Position numbers and translations under genes: made by a program. A stretch of 64,000 nucleotides of DNA from Oikopleura dioica (Eukaryota > Chordata > Appendicularia > Copelata > Oikopleuridae), in contig OU015567.1 in NCBI GenBank assembly GCA_907165135.1, positions 13,893,001 to 13,957,000 on the forward strand, written 5' to 3'. How positions within the stretch are numbered: position 1 is the first letter of the stretch; each line of letters opens with the position of its first letter. The notes under the pieces were generated by a model that was given only the letters and a program-made list of their open reading frames with translations, did not search any database and was not told the origin of the DNA. Positions 22,226 to 33,876 of this stretch are shown here, piece after piece.

Positions 22226-25200
22226 ATGAAGATATCCTTCATTTTCTTCGCGTAGGTGCTTACCATACTATTTATCATAATATAAACATGCAACATATTC
22301 ATATATTCTTTTTGACAGACCGATTTAAAGAGTTATACATGGGAGAAAATGGAGAAAACAATTGAAAAAGCAAAATAGACCCATCGAAGTCGTCTCAGAG
22401 TGCGGAAATCCAGAAGTAAATCCAAATCCTGCCACATTTTTCAACTTGCCAAGATACAGAAGAGATGTTTTTGAAGAATTTAGAACAGATAATTACGAAC
22501 AAAATGGTTTTGACCCCGAGAGTTACTGGGGTACATCGCCAAAGCCTACGTTGGCAAGTTTTTTGATCAGTCAGAGGATTGTTGGTGGAAGTCAGAGCTA
22601 TCCGAAATCGTGGCCGTGGCAAGTTTTCTTTGACTTTGGGACTTATTCTTGTGGAGGAACGCTGATTAATTCAAAATGGATTGTAACAGGAATGATTCAA
22701 AAAGATCCACGACCAGCTTTCACTTCATATCCTTCTGAATCTTACTATTAGCCGTACACTGTACTTTTCGTCATCCTCCAAATGTTGTCATCCGACTTGG
22801 TGTCACCAATCTGGCCGACCCTCATTCCGGCGAATACCGCTACATCGAGCGAGTAGTGAACCACCCTGAATACTCAAAACCAATTGACTGGAACAATGAC
22901 ATCGCACTCGTGGAGGTAAAACATTGTTATTTGTCCCCTGCATCGTGTAATAAATCTCCAACTAAGATGAACAGGCCAGTGATCTTTACAGATTCTATAA
23001 AGCCACTTTGTCTGCCGTCGCCAGACCTCGTCATCCCAGCGGGAACGCCTTGCGTGGTGAGTGGATGGGGAAGAACGCGAAAAGGTGGAAAATTATCCGA
23101 AAGACTCAATGAAGTCGCTGTGAAGCTGATGACAAGCGAAAGATGCAAATCGTACGATGGGTATGCTAATCAACTGACAGATTCGATGATCTGTGCGGGG
23201 TACGAAAAGGGTGGCCGCGATGCTTGCTCAGGTTAGTCTTCCATGATTTCAATATTTCTAAAGCTCACTCAGGCGATTCTGGTGGACCAATGGCTTGTAA
23301 ATTAACGAGTCCTAGATCTCAGCGAAGCCCCAAAAAGAAAGGAAGATATCAGGCACATGAGATGACATCAACGAAGACAAAAGTCAATTGATCACATTTA
23401 TATTCGCATGTTAATCTCGTATAGAAAGGCTTTTCAAGCAATCAAAATGAACAAGACGGAGCTTGGGTTCTCTACGGTGTCGTTAGCTGGGGAGCTGGAT
23501 GTGCAAGAGAAAGAAGCCCAGGCGTGTACGTGAAAGTCACGAAAATGATTGAATGGATTCGTGCTGTCACGGGCGTTTCGAACCCGAGACACGATCATCT
23601 TGTTCCCGATACTTGGGGTGAACCGGTTGGAGCCAGCTCCATCAATCAGAGGGAAGCTTATCGACCTACTAGAACTCCAGGTCGGGTTGAATCTACTGAA
23701 AAAACAACCCGGAAATTAACTGAACATCTCAACCCCGAAAGCTCCGACCAAAGCGCCTTGTGGATATGATATGCGAAGCTCAGATGTTGGCGAATTCACT
23801 AGTCCTAATTTCCCAAAGGCATATCCAGCAAACTCAAAATGCACTTGGAATATTTTCGCAAGCAAAGATAAGCCATTTATCCGGCTCAATGTGACTGATA
23901 TGCGTTTCGAAGCTCGATCCACAGGTGGCTGCTTTATTAATGATCATATTCGGGTTTATGGCGAAGGAAAGGGTCGTTATTGATTGATCTTCTCGAGATC
24001 AGAAATCATTCGAACAAACATTAGAATTGATACAAGGGTTCAAGAGGATATGCTCAATCTGTCAGACTGGGTTTAACCCCTCAATGGCGGTAACCTAGTC
24101 GGCTCAGCTCTTTATCTTTCGCTGCCCAATTTCAAACAGATGTTGGGCCGTGTTAAGCTTCCCCTGGTGTGTTACTAATTGATATATAATCTTAAAATAA
24201 TGACTTCTCAAAAAGACGGCAATCAAATCGGCACTGCTCTCTGCCGACTGAACAAAAAACAAGACGGTTACATCGTCACTTCTCGTGAACGCATGACAGT
24301 GAGGCTCAGTACAGATGGAGTCACTCAAAACCGAGGATTCGCCGCCAATTTCCAGTTGTTGACAGATGAAGCATCAGGCTGCGAGAACTCGAATAAAATC
24401 AATCAGGCCGACAAAGGTAACATTGATTTTTCTCGGGTTAATTTGAGGATCAATTTCTTGAGCCGCTTTGATAATTGGACATGGTTATTTGGACACTAGA
24501 AATTTGGGATCAAATCCAATTCAAGGCCCTCGTAATGGCCTCAATTAGGATTTTGGGATTGAACTTGATCCTCTTTTTTCTAAAAGGTTTATTTTTGGAG
24601 CCACTGTTATTTTTAGGCGGTGTTTTTATGACTACAGGATTTCCGATCAAGTACCCCGCTAATACTGACTGCCAGTGGTATATTTTCTCTGGACAGAACG
24701 ATCCTATTTTGGTAAGTTTCAAGCACCGCCCTAAATCAAAATAAGCGATAACATAATTCTAGCTCCAATTTTCGCGATTTCATATAGAAGGTCCAGATTG
24801 GAAGGGGAACTGTCGGTTTGACTATTTGTCAGTATACGAAGGAGACAAGGAAGACGGCGACAACCTGCTGCAAACCATCTGTGGAGCGGCAGTGAAAACC
24901 AAAAAGGTTTGATTTCTGTGTATTGCCAAACATTGCTAGTTGAAGTCTTCACCAAGCAAATAATATTCATGAGTGATTCGATCGCATGTCGATATTTTCA
25001 AAAAGAATTTTGAAGAGGCATGCTGCCAAGCTACTGTCAGCGAGCTCAAATTCAGTGAGCATGAGAAATAAGGGAGAAAAAAATAAAAGATTAGCGGGGA
25101 TTATTTGGAACACGGGTTAAACCTCCTTATAGCGCCCGGAAGTTAATCCCTGCTCACTAATACCCATAACATTCCATATCCTAGTCCCCGATTCCCCGTA

Positions 25201-25559
25201 CACACAGCTTCATCGCCGCGAGTGGAGAAATGTTCGTCAAGTTCCACAGTGACAACTCGGTAAGGAAATAAAAAAGAAATGGAACGAAATTCTAAACTGC
25301 GCGGCCGAAATAGTTCTAAACGCTTCATATTCACTTGCTAGCCATATTCTCTATCTTAGCCTTAATTAATCCTCTTCTAGCGGTCCTACGCTGGCTTTTA
25401 CGCCGCTTACCGGTCGGTTCCTAATCCCCGCCTGGAATCTGCCTATGGTTACGTGCAGCTTGGACGACGCGCGACTCTCACAGATGAGCAGCTCGCTTCT
25501 ATTTCTCCTGAGAAGATGAGCAGAGAAGAGTGGCTCGTGGCCCAGTTCGACACGTTATG
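22226..25559 (+). CDS. Secreted trypsin-like protease with two CUB domains (ovochymase-like)
   Basis: A signal-like first exon MKISFIFFA (22226) leads to an exon with a pro-region and the activation site RIVGG. The S1 domain follows: WPWQVFFDFGTYSCGGTLIN, then after an intron AVHC (catalytic His, about 22755), NDIALVE (catalytic Asp, 22896), CVVSGWGRTRKGG, MICAGYEKGGRDAC, GDSGGP (catalytic Ser, about 23275) and YGVVSWGAGCARERSPGVYV. Two CUB domains follow, starting APCGYDMRSSDVGEFTSPNF (about 23750) and FMTTGFPIKYPANTDCQWYI (about 24630). Further exons encode IAASGEMFVKFHSDNS (about 25210) and SYAGFYAAYRSVPNPRLES, ending at TGA 25559. The triad is complete, so an active enzyme is expected. 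Trypsin followed by CUB domains is the ovochymase arrangement. The junction of the first two exons is uncertain. Confidence 0.8.
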
Positions 25560-27797
25560 AAATCTCATCAATGGAAATCTGATTCGATTTAATATGCTCC
25601 TGAAGACCGCATATTTGTAAACGTCTGTTTGAAAAACTTTCATCAAAATATTGACTTTAATTTGGCGCCAGATTATAAATAGTAGGTTTATTAAAGAAAA
25701 CAGACTCAGCCATTTTTCTCCTTACAAGCAAGATGGTACTGAAGTAGGTCAGATTATGATTGAAATTCATGTCACTCGATCCAACTCAAGATCCGTCTAT
25801 TTTGACCACTTGTTTCTTCTCGTTTTCGAATCATCTTACAAGCTGTCACTTTTTAATCCAATTTTTCATCCCAGCTTTGGATAATTCAATTTCGCATTAT
25901 TATTTTGGCCCAACGTGGAAACCCAGAGTATCAACAAAAGCACTCGTTTTTCTCAATTAACTTTCGATTGTTGTTGAAGTTCCATTTACTCTCATTTGAT
26001 TTTCAAGTTCCAAGGACCACAAGGGGCTGCCCCTTTGGCCCCCTGCCATTGTCATATTAATAGATTTAATAGGCGGCAATTTAGGTTAATAATTTATAAA
26101 GTACTCTCGATTCTCGCGCAACAGGCGGTGGCGTGGAAAAGATTTCCGACAGTCGAACATCTGTTGCAATTCCCACAAGGGGGCATTAGCCCACTCGCCG
26201 ACGGCCAAAATCCGAGAAAAGCAAATTTTTCTCCGACAGCCAAAAAGGAGAAAAATCGAAACCCGCATGTCCGATAGACCGCATCAAACACGAGTGCAAG
26301 GCATAAATGGCGAATATTGCGGCCCGGCCACTCTGTAATCCCGCAAGGGTGGCTAGACACGGAATTCCGAAAGTGACGAACATGAAGAAGTGTCAACCAG
26401 TTTGACAGGGCATGTGCAGTCGCAGGAAAAAATTTTCAAACGTGTGGGTGAGATAATTCGCGGAAAGGGCCACAGCTGGTGATCTAAATTTGACGGTAGC
26501 GCTTATGGAGATGGATAGATCCGATGGCCCAAATTTTACGCCTCGGTGCAGTTAATATTTCCAGATAAGGTAAATTGCCCCCGTGGTCGCTTCTCAGGGG
26601 TTGCCACCTTAGAACATAATCTTTCTGAATTCCGGCTCCCAAAAACGGGAGAGGAAAAGCTTTGTTTTGATGTTTTGCAAAACAAAGAATTTCCGGAAGG
26701 ATTCCAAGATTGCATAACCAAAAAGCATTCTTGAGCAACTCCCCCCTTAAAAAAGTGTGATTTCGGGCAGAGCAAAGCCCCAAAAGCTGGGTCAGTTGTT
26801 GAGACAAATCCGTCCATTGATGTTCTCACCCCCTTCCGCCTTGTCCAAGATTGTGCTCCACTCCCGCTGTGTCCACTTGACAGAAGCGTATTTTCCTATT
26901 TCCGCCGTCGAGTGCTTGTTTTTTCTTGCCCTTTCAAAACGAAAACATCATCCCCGCGGTTAGATCGCCTTCATCCCCCTTCAGATATTTTATTGATCAG
27001 GAGCTTGTTAGAGCGATAACGGCCCAGCAGAATCAAAACTCTTGAAAATTCTCCTTCATGCTGGGTAATCGTTGCCAGCACAAAGGGCAAGGACGCTTGA
27101 GCAAAGAGAATTTCGAATTGCTGGCGCTGAGTCAATGAAATTGCTTACTATGTCAAATATTCGTAATGGAAGGGACAGTCGCCAGAATTATGGAAATTTT
27201 GAAAGATGCGATTTCGCAAGTGCAAATATAGACTTTGATGATAGTTGCCTCCGGTTCCCCGACTCCTGAAACTCCTGAAACTCCTGAAAAAATTAATTTT
27301 GATTGAGGAGGTGCTGACCTGGATTATTAATCCTTCTGACCGCAAAATCGTCAATTTCTCCGGCTGTCGTTAACAATAAGGATTAAGATAAAGTGCAGAA
27401 CCCTCCAGCGCGACCGTGGAATTTCCAAAGAATTGTCAATTTGACCTTACACGTAACTTTGACCAGAATGTGCTATTTGTCGAATTCTACTATTTCCTTA
27501 CGAGGCGGTTGACTAGCTTTGAGTTTTTTTAGTTTGCTGAACTTCCTATCGATTAAAGCAAATTTACCCAGCGTTACGACGTCCTCAATACTATTTACCT
27601 TCAATATTTGCGGAGTATAAATGCCCAGTCTTTTCTTCTCATATTTTCGACCTCTGAATCGAATATTTTGGTACTGGGTCCACAAATATCGAGGTTGTCA
27701 AAATACGCCAAAGAATTTTCTCGTGAATATGAATTAGGGAAGTTATTTTACGATTTTGCGTACATTATGCTCGTCGGCTTTAGTGGTTAAATTTGTG
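25560..27797. other. Gene-poor interval
   Basis: No exon chain or known family was recognised. The part 26000-27050 is less AT-rich than its surroundings and has short overlapping ORFs on both strands with no domain. A 9-bp repeat (ACTCCTGAA x3) occurs at about 27265-27291. A lysine-rich minus-strand ORF of 70 codons (27473-27685) is protein-like in composition but lacks clear splice partners. Confidence 0.4.
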
Positions 27798-28212
27798 ATG
27801 AATAATTTAACAAAAGAATATTTCAAATATATCCGCAGTATTCAACTCGAAATCCTGTTGAGTCGTATTCAGCATTTTTCGTCTATTGATTCTCGTATGG
27901 TTCCTTTGGTAAGGTAAGTTTTTATGTCACATTAATCATCTAATAAAAAGTAAAACATCACGGCAGTAAAAAATAACTATTCTGAAGTGTTTGGGTACTT
28001 TTGAAATGAAAGAACTGCAATAAATCTTCACATGAAAATTAGAAAGAATTGAGGACATTCTTGCTCCTCCAGCCCGAGTCACCACAGATTATGAACCGCC
28101 GAGTCATTGCGATATCATTCTAGCGCAAAGAAGGATGACTGTGTCCTTTTTTTCGGGCTTGGATCCACTTTTGCGTCAAGGTGCGTCGGAATTCGACTTT
28201 TGGGAGAGCTAG
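27798..28212 (+). CDS. Small two-exon hypothetical gene
   Basis: Exon 1 (27798-27913) encodes MNNLTKEYFKYIRSIQLEIL and ends MVPLV in phase 2 at a GTAAGT donor. The intron ends TTAGAAAG at 28046, giving R-IEDILAPPARVTTDYEPP, SHCDIILAQRRMTVSFFSGL and a TAG at 28210-28212 (93 codons). An alternative donor GTGCGT after LLRQ could splice to ACAG near 28470 (ENYVIAIQSYQKL). Another short plus-strand ORF (MDLKDNFVVQDVAEAYIGG, 28531-28629) may be a further exon. Family not recognised. Confidence 0.4.
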
Positions 28213-28892
28213 TGCTGGAGCTTGTGAATGTGTGCGATTGAATCCGCTTATCGTAACTTTCTTTTTCAAATGATTCAACCCTTACTGGCGGTGGTGTAAG
28301 GATGTATGGTGGCAGAGCCTGAGGCCTCGCTTGCGCCGCTTCATTGGAGCTCCAAGCCGAGTAGGGCGCCACCACCGCACTCCGTTTCCTTCGCGTTTCG
28401 TCAAAATTTGAGTTTTTCACCGAGCGCAGTAAGAGGTGCCTCGAAATCTTACTATTCATTTTGAAACAGAGAACTACGTGATTGCGATTCAGAGTTACCA
28501 GAAGCTTGCTTAGCAATGTGTCACTAGTAGATGGACTTGAAGGACAACTTTGTGGTACAGGACGTAGCTGAAGCTTATATCGGAGGTACAGTTCGAGAAC
28601 TGGTGGATATGTCACATATGTTCTGTTAATAACTGTTGAAATAGAAAGTTTTATTTAATGATTAAAAGATAAACTTGTAGAAGAAAATGGGGAATGATGA
28701 TTTTCCGCTTGAGCTACGAGGGCCTCTCGTCATCTCCCTTTAATTTTCACCCCGCTGCGAGACGCGGTTCCGCCTCACTGACCAAGACCCTTTAAAACGA
28801 CCCCCTTTCTTCCCAACAACAAAAGAACCAGTCCTTGATTTAATTTACCCAAAGCTAACTCTTTCTTCTCAGGAGTCGCGCAACTAACAAAA

Positions 28893-30705
28893 ATGGCATA
28901 CGACGCGGGCATCAACGAAATCTGGGACACCATGGACCAAATGGACCAAAATATCAGACAGCAGAGCGAGCGAGGCCTCATCACAGATCAACGCGAGCTC
29001 ACCGAGCTGACGGTAAGCTAAAATTCAACAATAGTAGTTTTCTTGTCTTTCTTTAACGTTGTTAACGACCTTTGTGATCATAAAAAACAAGAGCCATAAA
29101 AACGCGTATTCTTGACAACGCGATAAAGCCAGCGCTTTTTGCGACATGCTGGATAACATGGTTTCCGTAGGAAAGAAAAAAGAATGACAGATTTACCGTA
29201 CTAACGCTTTCTTCTCTAACCCTTTCAGCTGAAATCTTGAACCAACGACTTAAATTTAGATGAAGATGAACCACCTCAACAATCCGATGCAATACATGAC
29301 GCCCATTCTGATAACAGTCATGGTCGTCGTTGCAATTCTCTGCACCATGTGCATGTGCGCATTCGGATTCTGCTGGTACGTGCGCTTCAACAAGAAGCAA
29401 AAGCGACCATATGTGATTGACGATTTGGAGCGCAATCGACGAAACGATTGCCGAGTCAAGAACTTCACCGAAGAAAACATTCAATTCGTGAACAACCAGT
29501 ACTACCCACCACGTGGTCGAAAGGCCGACTCCACGGAGAGGTAATTACAGTCATCACAAAACTCCAGAAAATGGTTTCTGTTTCACTAAGAATAATACGC
29601 AGCGTAGAAATCGCCTCGTTAGAATAGACACCACCACAAACTGCATAATCTGAACACGAACATCCGGCCTAAGGGGTCAGTAAGGGGAAAATAAAGAAGC
29701 TTTTTTCAACCCTCACGTGAAAAAAGCACGCTCAAGTATACTTATTATCTCGGCATATAAAATACCAGGTGGCGCCAGTAACAATTAACCCTAATTCCCG
29801 GTTATTTCTTTCGGGAACCTCCCTCCTTACGTACTCCTTGCCCAGACGCTCGGTCAGAGACACAACCTTAGTCACATGATATATATTATCTTGTTCACTA
29901 ACGTGATTTTTGTAGGAAACGCTCACGCTCGCGAGCGTCTTCCCGAAAATCGACGGGCTCCCGAATCTGGCGTCAGGCACGCAAGAGCTTCCGTACTTTG
30001 CGCAAGGATAAGTTCTGGAAGGAGGTCCCCAAGCTCTACCCTAATCTCTCCCAGTTCACTCACAGGTAAATAATTAGTGACAGTAATAATTGATTTTCTA
30101 CGCTTAATTTTGATGGCGGATTAAAATGAACCGAGACACTGTATTCGATAATAAAAGACCTCTCTGTGGTCGATGAATCAAGTCTTACCGGAGCTCTTAC
30201 GCAAAAGCCATCTTTTTGGCCATAGCTTTGATGGACTTGATTGATCGCTAAAGATGTGTCACAGGTCGTCAACTGCTGATCAGAAGTTCAAACAAAACCT
30301 TCTGAGAAGTATTTACAGCGGCTTGTAAGCCACTCCACCCTGGCGTGGCCCCACCGAGGGCTGTTGAGTTATTTCAGGCGTCTATTCAAAACCGTAAAAG
30401 CCCTCGAAACAACAATAGACCTAAACTAGCGCGGCCACCGCTGATCAAATATTTGTTCCCAAATTTAACCCATCGACGGGTGCGATGAACCCGACAGGGA
30501 CGAGCAAATTTTACCGTTTCTGTTCAGCTCCGAAGCCGGCATGGGGCCCATGGCAGGCGAAAACTACTCATCCCAGGAAGACTTGACCCCGATCCATACT
30601 CCAACGAGGAAGTACCACTCGGGCGAAGAAAGTGGCAAATCCCGACGCGGGAAAGGTCACAGCAACTGGGATGGAGATACCAAACAGGAGAAGTCCGGCT
30701 GGTGA
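28893..30705 (+). CDS. Single-pass membrane protein with basic, disordered tail
   Basis: Exons 28893-29012, 29260-29540, 29916-30065 and 30528-30705 join in consistent phases (0, 2, 2). The product of about 240 residues has a short hydrophilic N-terminus (MAYDAGINEIWDTMDQMDQN) and one transmembrane segment (MTPILITVMVVVAILCTMCM, about residues 52-75). The juxtamembrane part is basic (RFNKKQKRPYVIDD). An Arg/Ser-rich stretch (RKRSRSRASSRKS) and a polar tail ending DTKQEKSGW follow. There is no cleavable signal. The N-terminus may lie outside the cell, but topology is inferred only. Family not recognised. Confidence 0.7.
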
Positions 30706-31338
30706 AGCGCCAGGTGATGCCACTTTTCATCGACTGCCAATGTTCACGAAAATCGATTTATAAAGAGGATATCAAAGTAAAAACAAAGTTAAAACAATAC
30801 GTAAACTCATCGAAACACAATAATGTGGACTACACAAAACCAACTCTTTTGTATTATTTTTTCATACTTCTGACAAAAATTTCTTGTCTTTCTTGTAAAG
30901 ACGCCTGCAAACACATCTTACCTCGTCCAAACTTAAATATGAAATTATCTGAAATTAAAAGTATTTCCAACTGAGCGTGACTTATTTGATCCTCGCAGGG
31001 AGTTTATTTGAACACAGCAGGGGGCCGTCTGGGCCTAAAGTCGGTGCCGAATGATTTATCGATCGGACATTTTTTTATTGGCTTGAATTTTGAATTGCTA
31101 CGGGAGCATGAGAGTGCTTGAATTTTGCCCTTTGATGACAAGTTGGAGTGGGGCCAACACGTGTTCCCATACAATGCATTTTTAACCTGCCGGAACGAAT
31201 CGACTAGATAGTAGATATAAATTCTTTAAACAACAAGAACTTGGATCTATCCATTTTATATGCGCATATATTCGTAGAATGGTGTTTTATTCAATATCGC
31301 GATCAATAAATATGAACTCAGTAAGGATCTAAGGGTAT
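30706..31338. other. Convergent intergenic region
   Basis: It lies between a plus-strand gene ending at 30705 and a minus-strand gene ending at 31339. It is AT-rich and holds the 3' UTRs. No further gene recognised. Confidence 0.4.
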
Positions 31339-31734
31339 CTAGTGCATGCCAAGGGGACCTCTCCAGAACCAGCCGAGGAAAACAAAGGCAGCCATGAAGA
31401 AAGCAGCGCCGTTGACCGAAAATCGTCGGCGAGCCCAGAATTCTTGTGAGTGATAGTTGTTCATTTTGTTGCCTCCAGCGACGAAGTTACTTTTTAACGG
31501 TTTCACAAGATACTCTTCCTTGATTTCAACAAAGGAAATACCAAGGTTAATGACGATCTAAGGAGTGCTGTAAATTTAATGGACCTTCCAATAGAATGTA
31601 CTCTGCAAACAAACTGGATATATAATCTATGGTCATTCAAGTCTTTTTGGAACCGTGCCCGCAAGTGCTCTGAGTTGCGCAGTTGTATGTTTCGCTTGTT
31701 GGTCCATGAGGTCGGTTAGCTCCGCCGAAGACAT
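31339..31734 (-). CDS. Small single-pass membrane protein, unknown
   Basis: Exon 1 from ATG 31734 reads MSSAELTDLMDQQAKHTTAQ and stops at ALAGT before a GTTCCA donor. A later exon begins after TTAG with IVINLGISFVEIKEEYLVKP in matching phase. It continues to NNYHSQEFWARRRFSVNGAA, a hydrophobic segment FFMAAFVFLGWFW and the end RGPLGMH (TAG 31339-31341). About 98 residues. Size, basic flank and single C-terminal helix resemble small inner mitochondrial membrane subunits, but no family was matched. An alternative upstream frame (MNRIVQSRVLSQSFRLG, 31840) looks like a mitochondrial presequence but does not join in phase. Confidence 0.5.
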
Positions 31735-32206
31735 GATGAGGGAGGCCCATGTGGCCCTGGTTGAATGGGGGAAGCCATGTGGTCTTGGATCCCAAGCGGA
31801 ATGACTGGCTCAATACTCGACTTTGAACGATTCGGTTCATCCTGAATCCGGAGAATGAGATGAAGGATGGAATTTGGCAGGGTTTTCAGTATTTTATTCA
31901 GTTTGTATGAGCAGGTAGAGTGACGAAGAACGTGAGGAGCAAAAGCTGTTTTGTTTTTTCAAGTATTTATAAATGTCAAAAAGAGAAAGTCATGAGAGGT
32001 CTGGGCGAGTTATGTACAGATCCATAAGGTATATTTATCAGAAATCGATGAAGAGAGAAAAAATGAAGAAAATAGAACCAAAATGAAATTTGTAGAAAAA
32101 TTCTAGTTTTTGCGGCGTCCGATGTTTTTGAAAATGTCGTGATATGCGGGAGGCGGTGAGGAGTCCTATTGAAATGAGCATGATAAGGAGGAGACAGCGG
32201 ATAGGA

Positions 32207-33558
32207 TTACCGTTGGCCGTTGAGAGTCAGCTTGGTTGTTTTGGTGCAGGAGACGTTGTCGGTCGGAGTTCGACCTTTCGCTGAACTCCTGTTCTTGGCC
32301 GTTGCTCGTTGCAGACTCGTTACTTTGTCTGAGTCTTTGTCTTCGCTGTTCGCGAGCTCTGTCACGATTTCGAGAGGCTCTTGTGGCGATTTCGCTGCTT
32401 GGAGCACTTGGTGTCGGGCATGACTGCTCCTGTCTACGGGACTGCTCCTGCTGAGAGCTGCGCGATCGGGAACTCCGCGCAGCTGGACGCGGCGCTTCTG
32501 CATCCTGTGGTATGCGCGCTCTCCCGCGATGACGGCCAATTGTCCTTCTTATCGTACCGTAGACCTAAATCAGTTGTTACTTTTTAGAATAATCGTCGGT
32601 TTAGTCACCTGCTGGGCGGCCTGGGGCACATGAACCCGCTCTACTTTTTGTTTATATTTACGCGCAGTTGCCAATCCCTGCGTAAAACAACCCACTGCGG
32701 TGAACAGCGGCCACAAAGCCAACACACAGTAACTGTACCAACAGGGGACCGCCATTGGCAACGGCTCGGGTGCGAGTCGGACAAGCTCATGCCAAAGGTA
32801 GTTGTAAAGTCGCCAGTTTTCGATAAAGTAGTCGAGCCCTGCGGTTATCTAAAAGTGGGGATCGATGAGATTCTTTTGGGAGACAATGAGGGCAAAAACA
32901 AACCAGAAACGCGCCACAAAGGGCAGTTGCGGCGATGAGGCCAGGCTTGGACGCGTGTTTGGTGAGAATCATGGCACCGAAAAATGATCCCCCCGAGGAG
33001 AATGAGGATACAAGCGGAAGCGAAGGGGGACGGGAGAAAGACGCCAAAAGCTACCAGGGAGCCAACAATAATTGAAGAGAATAGCGCGCCTCCGTAAACT
33101 CCCCAAAGAAAAAGTCCGAGGCCTAGAGTAGAATGAATCTTTTGTGAGTTAAGCCAAAGTTAATACCTGGTATAAGATGTGTTATACAACCAACTAAGGA
33201 GCCGACGGACAAAGCTGCGCCCCAATTCGCGCCGTGAGGTAGATCATCGACTCTATTGCAAATGGCAAGAACAGAAACAGTGGCAAACAGTGCACCCTGG
33301 AAAAATCATGAGAAAAAATCTTAAAGGCGATCTTACAGATAGCCACATGCAAAAGCGAAAACATCGGTATCCGGATAAACAAAGCACGAGGCCTGTTATT
33401 ATTAATGCGCAGCAGATAGATACATGCTTCCAGTAGTACGTAACGCTAAAGTCGTTTGGGCAGTGATTGAGCTCTTCCTCAGTCTTGTATCGGTAAATCT
33501 CGTTGACATCATTATCAAAGTAGTCGATCCCATCGGTTTCCAAGAACGATCCGTCCAT
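32207..33558 (-). CDS. TMEM198-like: TMEM198-like multi-pass membrane protein
   Basis: It starts at 33558 (MDGSFLETDGIDYFDNDVNE) just after a TTTTCAG acceptor. Transmembrane segments follow: SICCALIITGLVLCLSGYRC then FRFCMW (compare the GYRCFK motif of TMEM198), GALFATVSVLAI (about 33290), GLFLWGVYGGALFSSIIVGS (about 33100) and LALWPLFTAVGCFTQGL (about 32700), as in TMEM198. The C-terminal cytoplasmic region has QKRRVQLRGV, like the RRRVQL segment of the family, then a polar tail to the stop at 32207. Vertebrate TMEM198 is reported to promote Wnt signalling through LRP6. About seven helices are expected. Confidence 0.75.
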
Positions 33559-33876
33559 TTGTTACTCTGAAAACGGAGCCTATGAGGTCTTGGAGGTATT
33601 TTGGGATTGTATTGAAATAAATAGGATTTGGTTTTTCGTAAGGATTTACTTTGAGAGTTGTAACGGTCGCTCTTAGAGTGACATCATACGAGTTGAAATA
33701 AAAGTATAATCAGGAACACAAGTAAAATTATCATAAGCAAATGTTTACGCAACTAGGACTAGTAGAAACTTAATTAATTATAACTGTTGAATTTTCTTTA
33801 TATTTTCTTTTGTACAGTACGTGGCTAGAACTGTTAGCCAATAGAGTTTTTGGAAGGGAAGAAGTACAATTGGGAG
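33559..33876. other. Short intergenic region, ETF-QO to TMEM198-like
   Basis: About 320 bp of AT-rich sequence between two minus-strand genes. It holds the ETF-QO 3' flank. No gene or repeat seen. Confidence 0.4.

Noticed and set aside
28115-28615. 166-codon minus-strand Ser/Pro-rich ORF
   Set aside because: It overlaps plus-strand exon-like sequence with phased splice sites and shows no family motif. It cannot be fully excluded, but the evidence is weaker than for the plus strand.
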